A stretch of 64,000 bases of DNA from Mycobacterium sp. HUMS_12744610. GTDB lineage: Bacteria > Actinomycetota > Actinomycetes > Mycobacteriales > Mycobacteriaceae. The DNA is taken from assembly GCF_041206865.1 (NCBI RefSeq), contig NZ_JBGEDP010000001.1:4898001-4962000 (forward strand), given 5' to 3'. The notes beneath the pieces are model-generated. The model saw only the letters and a list, made by a program, of their open reading frames with translations. It had not been told where the DNA came from and did not search any database. Within the stretch, counting starts at the first letter, position 1; each line of letters starts with the position of its first letter. The position numbers were made by a program, and so were the translations under genes. Of this stretch, positions 58,169-64,000 are shown in pieces.

Positions 58169-59098
58169 CTAATCGCGGGCATGCGCGAGGAAGAACCGGG
58201 CGATGGCCTCCGAGCCGTCGAGGGCGCGGGTGGTGCGGCCGATGACGGCCCTGGGCAGGTACTGTCTGCCGCCCGGCCAGGTGTGGCCGCCGTTGTCGAT
58301 CCGGTAGAACACCACCTCGGTGGCCGCCGCGCACACCGTGTAGGCGAAGCGGTGCACGGCGGTGCCGTCCCCGACACCGGGCGACGCCTCCGCCGACGGT
58401 TCGCCGTGGCAGTCGTCGACCGAGCGCCACTTGTCCACCATGCTCGCGACGGAGACGGCGTGGCTGATCCCGCCGCGACCGCGCACGTTGCCCCCGCTGA
58501 ACGGCACCAGCGGGTCGGCGGTTCCGTGGGCTTCCCACACCGAGACCGCCCGTGACGGGTGGCACGGCACGCCCACGCCCAGGGTCCCCGCTACCGGCGC
58601 GATCGCGGCGAAGACGTCGGCGCGGTCACAGGCCAGCCTGTTGGACATGAAGCCCCCGTTGGACATACCGGTGGCGAAGACGTGTCCCGGGTCGATGTTG
58701 TAGTCGTCCTGCAGCTTGCCCACCAGGGCGACGAGGAACCCCACGTCGTCCACGTGGTGGCGGTCCGCCGGCGAGGCCCCGCGACCATCGGCCCAGCTCT
58801 TGTCGTACCCGTCGGGGTAGACCACCAGCAAATGGTGCGCGTCGGCGACTCCGTCGAAGTCGGTGAGCCCCCGCTGCCCAGTTCCGTTGCCGCCGCCGCC
58901 GTGCAGGCTGAGCACCAGGCCGACCGGGTCGCCGGGCGGTACGTGCAGTGTGTAGGTCCTCTCGAGGCCCCCGGACCACAGCGTGCCGGACACGTCGCGG
59001 GCGCCGGCCGCCGCGAGATGCCGCGCGCCGCAGCCGGCCAGGACCGCCACCGCCAGAGCCACCACACCGGCCAACGACAACCATCGCGCGAACGGCAT
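58169..59098 (-). CDS. lpqC: LpqC, esterase lipoprotein
   Basis: This 309-residue alpha/beta hydrolase is of the PHB depolymerase/feruloyl esterase type. The signal ends with lipobox [16 protein letters not shown] forms the oxyanion hole. The nucleophile is in [12 protein letters not shown] (GxSxG), and GGHTWPGG carries the catalytic His. The Rv3298c position is right before atsB. The substrate is unknown. Confidence 0.9.
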   Translation of the reverse strand: MPFARWLSLAGVVALAVAVLAGCGARHLAAAGARDVSGTLWSGGLERTYTLHVPPGDPVGLVLSLHGGGGNGTGQRGLTDFDGVADAHHLLVVYPDGYDKSWADGRGASPADRHHVDDVGFLVALVGKLQDDYNIDPGHVFATGMSNGGFMSNRLACDRADVFAAIAPVAGTLGVGVPCHPSRAVSVWEAHGTADPLVPFSGGNVRGRGGISHAVSVASMVDKWRSVDDCHGEPSAEASPGVGDGTAVHRFAYTVCAAATEVVFYRIDNGGHTWPGGRQYLPRAVIGRTTRALDGSEAIARFFLAHARD

Positions 59099-59226
59099 GC
59101 CGACAAGGTACCGACTCGGGTCGGTGCGTGTGCCGGATTGCGCGGCGCGCGGCGCGAACCGCTGCGCCGCAGAGTCGCTTTGGCTAACCTATTCGAGCTC
59201 GCTGTCGACCGAGAGTCCCTGGAGTC

Positions 59227-59499
59227 ATCACGCCCATCCGGAGACTGGCCACCCCGACCGCGCGCGCCGACGCCAACGACGACGCGTTCCTGGACGCGCT
59301 GCAGGCCAAGAACATTCACTACCCGAGTCCCGAGGCCGCGATCGGCGGCGCGAACGAGGTGTGCAACGAACTGCAACGCGGCGAGTCGCCGAGCCAGGTC
59401 GCGTCCGCAGTGATGGACAACAGCCCGCTCGACGGCTACCACGCGGGATACTTCGTCGGCGCCAGCATGCGGGCCTACTGCCCGCAGTACATCTCGTAG
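59227..59499 (+). pseudogene. DUF732 protein remnant without start or signal peptide
   Basis: This frame is closely related to the DUF732 gene at 56587 (AFLDALQAKNIHYPSPEAAI, then SPLDGYHAGYFVGASMRAYC). Upstream it reads ITPIRRLATPTARADA: an ATC sits where ATG is expected, just after GGAG, and the hydrophobic core of the signal peptide is missing. A loss of start codon plus internal deletion explains this. No other start gives an exported protein. Confidence 0.7.
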
Positions 59500-59582
59500 T
59501 TACCACTGTTATGCAGTGTTGACGTGCACCCGCCATCGCCGGCACCTAAGATTCATACAGCGTCGGTTTTGGGGAGTTGTGG

Positions 59583-59795
59583 ATGGTTACGAAACTAGTG
59601 ATGTGTCTCGCCCTCGCAGCGGCGGCCGCGGCGGGTCTGGCGGCACCGGTCGGCGCCGACCCCAGTTCGTTCAACGTCCTCAGCTGCAGTTGCCCGCAGC
59701 CGGCCCCGCGGGGCGGCCCCGTGGTGACGGATCAGATCAACCGGGGAATCGAGACCGCGCTGACCGACCTCGAGGGGATCTCCGTCCCGCAGTGA
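59583..59795 (+). CDS. Small secreted Cys-containing protein
   Basis: This 70-residue protein starts at ATG 59583 after GGGAG. The signal peptide (LVMCLALAAAAAAGLAAPVG) is cleaved near GADP. The mature part is about 45 residues with NVLSCSCPQP, then a helix (VTDQINRGIETALTDLEGI). No known family is recognised. A related, frameshifted copy follows directly. Confidence 0.7.
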   Translation: MVTKLVMCLALAAAAAAGLAAPVGADPSSFNVLSCSCPQPAPRGGPVVTDQINRGIETALTDLEGISVPQ

Positions 59796-59815
59796 CTCCG
59801 CCGACATCGCCGCGG

Positions 59816-60021
59816 GTGATCGCCAAACTGCCCATCGGTGCCGGCGTCGTCGTGCCCGCGCCCACGGGCGCCGATCCGTGCCCAACCCGTTCACCGTCCT
59901 CAGCTGCCCCGACTGCCCGCAGACCGGCGGAAAAACGGGCTCCTACGTGCGGGACCAGATGAAACAGAGCCTTCGGGCCGCCCTGGCGGATTCCCCGGAC
60001 GACGGCGAAAACGCCCGATAG
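59816..60021 (+). pseudogene. Frameshifted paralogue of the small secreted protein
   Basis: GTG 59816 opens IAKLPIGAGVVVPAPTGADP in one frame. The rest, PNPFTVLSCPDCPQTGGKTG and VRDQMKQSLRAALADSP, is in the next frame, ending TAG 60019-60021. The order (export segment, GADP, NPFxVLSCxxCPQ, amphipathic helix) mirrors the gene at 59583. A one- or two-base change at about 59877 disrupts it. The copies form a tandem pair. Confidence 0.65.
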
Positions 60022-60310
60022 TCAGCCCGCGGCGCCACACCCGACGGCCTGGGCCGGCGCGTGCTCGTGCAGCGCCCGCTCGGCCTCCGGCGGCACGGTC
60101 TGCAGGTCGAAGGTCACCTCGTGCAACGTCCCGGTGAACGCGTAGGGGGCGCAACTCTCCGGCCGGACCGTCGAACGGCCGGGGAATTCGCAGACCGAAC
60201 CGAAGCCGACGCGGTGGTGGTTGCGCTCGGTCAGCAGCGGGCGTGGGTCGGCGAACACACCGCGGTAACACGGAAGCTGTTGTAGCACAGCATTTTTCGC
60301 GCGAGCAGGC
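60022..60310 (-). pseudogene. atsB: atsB arylsulfatase remnant with large internal deletion
   Basis: The right part reads MLCYNSFRVTAVCSPTHAR in one frame, which is the sulfatase active-site block (CSPTR-type; its Cys becomes formylglycine). After a frameshift, LLTERNHHRVGFGSVCEFPG continues the family sequence. It then jumps directly to the C-terminal end, APYAFTGTLHEVTFDL. Nearly all of the roughly 970-residue enzyme is missing. The place after lpqC equals Rv3299c (atsB). Confidence 0.75.
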
Positions 60311-60345
60311 TCATCTTCGCTCATGGCATGCGACCGTAGCGCTAC

Positions 60346-62004
60346 CTACCGGGCGCCGAGTTGCACGGCTTTGATGATGAGCAGCACGGCGCCGACCACC
60401 AGGTAACCACGCAGCGCGATCATGCCCAGGCGGGTCCCGGGTGACCAGGTGACCGGCTCCAGCAGGGTCAGCGGCGGCATGCGCCAGGCGTTGCGGTCGA
60501 CGCCGCGGGCGGGCAGTTGCGCGGCCGGGCGCGCAGGCTGGCGGCGGGCCATCCAGCGCAGCACCGGGACCGCGGCGGCCGCGAGCGCCACCAGGGCCAG
60601 CAAGAGGTAGCCGGCGACGGCGACGACGTCGATGTCGGGGAACAGCGTGGTGGCCATCAGGATCCCCGACAGCAGCAGCAGGATGCCGACGATCAGCCCG
60701 GCGACCCAGTTCAGCCAGGGCCGGTTCACCCAAGGCCCCAGCACCTCCCGGTCGTTGCACAGCAGCAGCAGGAACACGCTGGCGCTCGGCAGCAGCAGGC
60801 CGGCGAGCGCCTGCACGGCGGTGGTGATCAGCCCGAGCGGGGCGCCGGGGATCAGCACGATCGCGGCGGCCAGCGCCACCATCGCCGTGTAGGACAGGTA
60901 GAACTGTTTGGCGTCGGAGAACCCGCGGTGCAGCGAGTGCTTGAGGCCGAACACGTCGCCGAAGGCGTAGCTGGTGGATAGGGTGACCGCGGCCGCGCCC
61001 AGGATCGAGGCGTCGATCAGCACGATCGCGAAGATCGAGCCGAGCACCTCGCTGTGCCGGCCGAGCAGGTGCGCGACGGCGCCGGCGTCGGAGAAGTCGC
61101 CCACGGTGCCGGTGGAGCGCGCCGCCCAGTCGCCGGTCATCAGCAGCGCCGCGGCGCCGACCACCACGACGAAGGCCCCCAGCACGGTATCGGCGCGTTC
61201 GTAGCCGATGAACCGGGGGGTGATGCGCTTGTCGACGACGTTGGACTGCTGGAAGAACAGCTGCCACGGCGCCACGGTGGTACCGACGATGGCGATGATC
61301 AGCAGCACCGCATCCGAGCTCACCCCACCCGAGATGCTGGGCGTCACAAACGACTTCGCCGCGTGCGTCCACTGGGGATGCGACATCAGCAGCATCGGGA
61401 TCTGCGCCAGGCTCACCGCGATGAACACGAACATGGCCCGCTCCCAGCGGCGGAAGCTGCCGCTGGCCATGATCGCGACCAGCGCCACCGCCGAGACCGG
61501 CACCACGATGTACTTCGAGACGCCGATGAACTCGGCGGCCAGCGTGATGCCGATGAACTCGGTGACGATCGTCAGGAAGTTCAGCAGGAACAGGTCGCCG
61601 ACGGAGAACCAGCCCCAGCCGCGGCCGAAGCGTTCGTTGATCAGCCGCGCGTGCCCCACGCCGGTGACCGCGCCGAGCCGGACCACCATCTCCTGGTTGA
61701 CGATCAACACCGGGATCAGCAGGAGCAGCACCCACAGCAGCGAGTAGCCGTAGTTCTGCCCGGCCTGGGCGTAGGTGGCCACCCCGCCGGCATCGTTGTC
61801 GCCGACCATCACGATGATCCCGGGCCCGACGATGGCCAGCAGGGTCAGCAGCCGCGTCTTGAACGTGCGGGCATGCTCGGTCTCGCCGACGGCGATGCGA
61901 CCGAACGCGCCCTCGATGTCGCCCAGGTGTGCGCTGTCGAGCACGGCGCTATGGCGGACGTTCTGGGCGGCGGTGTGGGTGGTGCCCTCGTCGCCTGCGC
62001 TCAC
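60346..62004 (-). CDS. NRAMP-related divalent metal transporter, probable Mg2+
   Basis: This 552-residue protein has eleven or more membrane helices and an NRAMP-like fold. Helix 1 has MVGDNDAGGVATYAQAG in place of DPGN. Helix 6 has VGTTVAPWQLFFQQSN in place of the MPH motif, so it lacks the usual manganese/iron site. Related proteins with altered sites transport magnesium. GTG 62004 overlaps the stop of the MgtE-N/CBS gene, so the two are translated together. Confidence 0.8.
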   Translation of the reverse strand: MSAGDEGTTHTAAQNVRHSAVLDSAHLGDIEGAFGRIAVGETEHARTFKTRLLTLLAIVGPGIIVMVGDNDAGGVATYAQAGQNYGYSLLWVLLLLIPVLIVNQEMVVRLGAVTGVGHARLINERFGRGWGWFSVGDLFLLNFLTIVTEFIGITLAAEFIGVSKYIVVPVSAVALVAIMASGSFRRWERAMFVFIAVSLAQIPMLLMSHPQWTHAAKSFVTPSISGGVSSDAVLLIIAIVGTTVAPWQLFFQQSNVVDKRITPRFIGYERADTVLGAFVVVVGAAALLMTGDWAARSTGTVGDFSDAGAVAHLLGRHSEVLGSIFAIVLIDASILGAAAVTLSTSYAFGDVFGLKHSLHRGFSDAKQFYLSYTAMVALAAAIVLIPGAPLGLITTAVQALAGLLLPSASVFLLLLCNDREVLGPWVNRPWLNWVAGLIVGILLLLSGILMATTLFPDIDVVAVAGYLLLALVALAAAAVPVLRWMARRQPARPAAQLPARGVDRNAWRMPPLTLLEPVTWSPGTRLGMIALRGYLVVGAVLLIIKAVQLGAR

Positions 62005-63353
62005 GCCCCTCCCCCTCCCGGCACGGCCGAGTCGCGTTCGTCGCCGGGTTGGGCGCCGGGTTGGGCGATGTCGCGGACCGGGCGGGGCGCGGGTTCGCGG
62101 CGGCGCCAGTCCTCGGGGATGGTGGCCTCCAGCACGTCGTCGACGGTGACCACCCCGAGCACGTGGTCCTGCTCGTCGACGACGGGGATGGAGTAGAGGT
62201 TGAAGTCGGCCATCAGCAGCGCGATGTCGGTCAGGTCGGCGGCGGAGCCGACCCGCACCGGGTCGGAGTCCATCAGGGCTCCGACGCTCTCCCCCGGCGC
62301 GGCCTGCAGCAGCGCGATCACCGACACCACACCCGAGAGGCGCCTGTCCTCGTCGACGACGTGGATCTTGACCAGCGCCTCCGGCTGCAGGGTGCGGGCG
62401 TCGGCGATCAGCGCGAGCGCCGTTCCCGCGGTCGCGGAGGCGGCACACGACACGAAGTCGACGTTCATCAGCCCGCCGGCGCTCTGCGGGTTGAACCCCA
62501 TCAGGGTGATCACCTTGGTGCGCTGCGGGGCGGGCATCAGGTCGAGCACCCGCCGGCGCCGCGCCTGGCGCAGGTCGGCGATCGCGTCGGCGGCGTCGTC
62601 GGCGCGCATCCGGCCCAGCAACGCGGCGACCTCGTGGTCGGGCATGTCGTCGAGCAGGCGGCTGGCCTTGTCGGGGTCGAGTTCCTCGAACACGTCGGCT
62701 TCCAGTTCCGGGTCGCTGCGGACCCGGTCCAGGATCTCGCCGCCCTCGGCCTTGTCCGCCTCCTCGAGGAGGTCGGCGATCTCGGCCGGTTTGAAGCCAC
62801 CGACCCTGCCCCAGTGGCGGCGCACCGCGTTGGAGCGGACGTGGCCGATCAGCGGTTCGAACGCCTTCCAGTCGCGGGCCGCGTGCCCGCCCGAGCTCTT
62901 GATGAGCCCGAAGAACTTCGCCGGGCGCCGGGTGTCCAGCCGCGCGAGCACCCACCCGGCGCCGGTGTCCTCGAGTTCGACGTCGTAGGCGTGCACCAGC
63001 TCGACGGCGGCCACATCGATGAGCCGGTGCCCGAGCACGTCCGTGCGCAGCAAAACCTCACCGTCACGGCGCTCGAAGCCGCGCAGGTCGATTTTGTTCT
63101 TGGCCAACACAACCCGGTCGGATTTGTACTCGCTGATCACTCGGCTCCCGATGAACACCCGCCGCCCGCCGACCCCGGCGACGATGCCGGTCAGCAGCGG
63201 GTACTCGTCGGCCCCGCGCAACCGCACGATCACGTCCTCGACCCGGCCCACCGTCTCGCCCGCGCGGGCCAGCACCGGCGAACGCAGCAGCTCCGACAGG
63301 TGGATCACCGGCCGGTCCCCGCCCTGCTCGGCCACCGCATGTGATGAACCCAC
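62001..63353 (-). CDS. PRC-barrel/MgtE-N/CBS regulatory protein
   Basis: This 450-residue soluble protein starts at GTG 63353 after GGAGGAGG. Two PRC-barrel-like units (about residues 15-160) are followed by an MgtE N-domain (FKPAEIADLLEEADKAEGGE, PELEADVFEELDPDKASRLL) and a CBS pair (VVSVIALLQAAPGESVG, IPVVDEQDHVLGVVTVDDVL). It has no MgtE membrane domain. In MgtE these cytosolic parts sense Mg2+ and gate the channel. Here they likely control the co-translated transporter. Confidence 0.85.
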   Translation of the reverse strand: MGSSHAVAEQGGDRPVIHLSELLRSPVLARAGETVGRVEDVIVRLRGADEYPLLTGIVAGVGGRRVFIGSRVISEYKSDRVVLAKNKIDLRGFERRDGEVLLRTDVLGHRLIDVAAVELVHAYDVELEDTGAGWVLARLDTRRPAKFFGLIKSSGGHAARDWKAFEPLIGHVRSNAVRRHWGRVGGFKPAEIADLLEEADKAEGGEILDRVRSDPELEADVFEELDPDKASRLLDDMPDHEVAALLGRMRADDAADAIADLRQARRRRVLDLMPAPQRTKVITLMGFNPQSAGGLMNVDFVSCAASATAGTALALIADARTLQPEALVKIHVVDEDRRLSGVVSVIALLQAAPGESVGALMDSDPVRVGSAADLTDIALLMADFNLYSIPVVDEQDHVLGVVTVDDVLEATIPEDWRRREPAPRPVRDIAQPGAQPGDERDSAVPGGGGA

Positions 63354-63459
63354 TGGCCCTCCTCCGTGCTGCTTCCGTGGCCCTATCGGCTCGGCCGCCA
63401 GATCGTACGCCGCGACCGCCGCCGGTGACCACAACCGCCAGGTGAACATGCGGCGCGGG

Positions 63460-64000
63460 TCAGCGGATCCCGACACCGGGCGCGTCGCCGTCGACATAGT
63501 GGAAGCGCGCGGCGCGCCGGCGGATGTGGTGGGCGCGCCCGCGGGTGCGTCGCGGCGGCCCGGCCGGCGCCAGCGGCTCGGCGTAGAACATCTTCTTGGC
63601 CAGTTCCACCAGCACCAGGTAGGTGACGACGAAACCGCCCAACACGGCGAAGAACGCCCACGGCAGCGGCGTGAAGCCCAGGGTGTGCGCCAGCGGCGAG
63701 ATCGTGAGCACGGCACCGATCGCCACGACCGACAGGCTGGTGACCGCCAGCGGCGCGCTCGGCCGGCTGCGCACGAAGGGCACCTTGCGCGTACGGATGG
63801 CGAAGATGATCAACGTCTGGGTGGCAAGGGATTCCACGAACCAGCCGGTGCGGAACTCGACGGCACCGGCGTGCAACACGCCGAGCATCAGGCCGAAGGT
63901 CAGGAAGTCGAACAGCGAGCTGATCGGGCCGAAGATCAGCATGAACCGCCGGATGAAGGCGAGGTTCCAGTGCGCCGGCGCCTGGAGCTGCTCGTCGTCA
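63460..64000 (-). CDS. mgtA: MgtA-type Mg2+ P-type ATPase, C-terminus (partial)
   Basis: This is the C-terminal 179 residues of a magnesium-translocating P-type ATPase, open to the right window edge. HWNLAFIRRFMLIFGPISSL, FDFLTFGLMLGVLHAGA and TGWFVESLATQTLIIFAIRT are the characteristic last helices, and more helices follow. The tail is basic (RRTRGRAHHIRRRAARFHYV). It lies upstream of the two magnesium-related genes on the same strand. Confidence 0.85.
   Translation of the reverse strand, partial: DDEQLQAPAHWNLAFIRRFMLIFGPISSLFDFLTFGLMLGVLHAGAVEFRTGWFVESLATQTLIIFAIRTRKVPFVRSRPSAPLAVTSLSVVAIGAVLTISPLAHTLGFTPLPWAFFAVLGGFVVTYLVLVELAKKMFYAEPLAPAGPPRRTRGRAHHIRRRAARFHYVDGDAPGVGIR

Overview
The window is high-GC chromosomal DNA from a slow-growing Mycobacterium, most likely of the M. 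avium complex. The reason is gene order: fbiA-fbiB-mamA-manB-wbbL-rmlD-lcp1-pacL1-ctpC, fadE25-purE-purK, birA-accD5-accE5-maf-sseA-accA3-sigF-rsbW and TetR-lhr-nei2-lpqC-atsB follow the M. tuberculosis Rv3261 to Rv3299c order, with local gains and losses. The species cannot be fixed from sequence reading alone.

Region 1 (1-1552) is the end of fbiA and all of fbiB, the last steps of cofactor F420 synthesis. Region 2 (1549-16510) is the wreck of one gene, the adenine DNA methyltransferase mamA. It is split into three pieces by an IS3-family element and by a block of about 10.8 kb. That block carries toxin-antitoxin-like genes, a vapC remnant, a possible nuclease-like gene and a nested stack of insertion sequences: IS1380 inside IS256 inside IS21, plus an ISAs1. 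The IS3 element itself holds another IS256 copy. Target-site duplications read from the sequence define every IS boundary except the IS3 ends, which rest on a 3 bp duplication. Removing each nested insert and one duplication restores the interrupted transposase frames exactly.

Region 3 (16507-25472) holds a Nudix hydrolase, cell-wall linker genes (manB, wbbL, rmlD, an LCP ligase) and the metal-efflux pair pacL1-ctpC. Region 4 (25536-38517) holds an acyl-CoA ligase, a methyltransferase, a CoA-transferase, an MFS transporter, a three-gene phosphorelay (SpoIIE-type phosphatase with receiver, CHASE3-type histidine kinase, Rcp1-like receiver), fadE25, purE-purK, a GtrA protein and a PH-domain protein. 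Region 5 (38541-45230) is the acyl-CoA carboxylase block (birA, accD5, accE5, accA3) with maf, sseA and a SufE-like gene.

Region 6 (45251-49461) is the SigF locus. An STAS protein gene converges on sigF-rsbW. A second, apparently identical IS1380 copy sits directly at the rsbW start codon. A perfect SigF-type promoter (GTTT-N16-GGGTAT) for this operon survives on the far side of the element, 1.9 kb away. A second perfect SigF-type promoter precedes the neighbouring membrane-protein gene, so the autoregulatory loop of the stress sigma factor appears to be physically cut.

Region 7 (49567-64000) holds a methyltransferase, TetR, lhr and nei2 (DNA repair), small secreted proteins (some decayed), pstS3, lpqC, a deleted remnant of arylsulfatase atsB, and a probable magnesium cluster: an NRAMP-related transporter, a soluble PRC/MgtE-N/CBS protein and the C-terminus of an MgtA-type P-ATPase that runs off the window.
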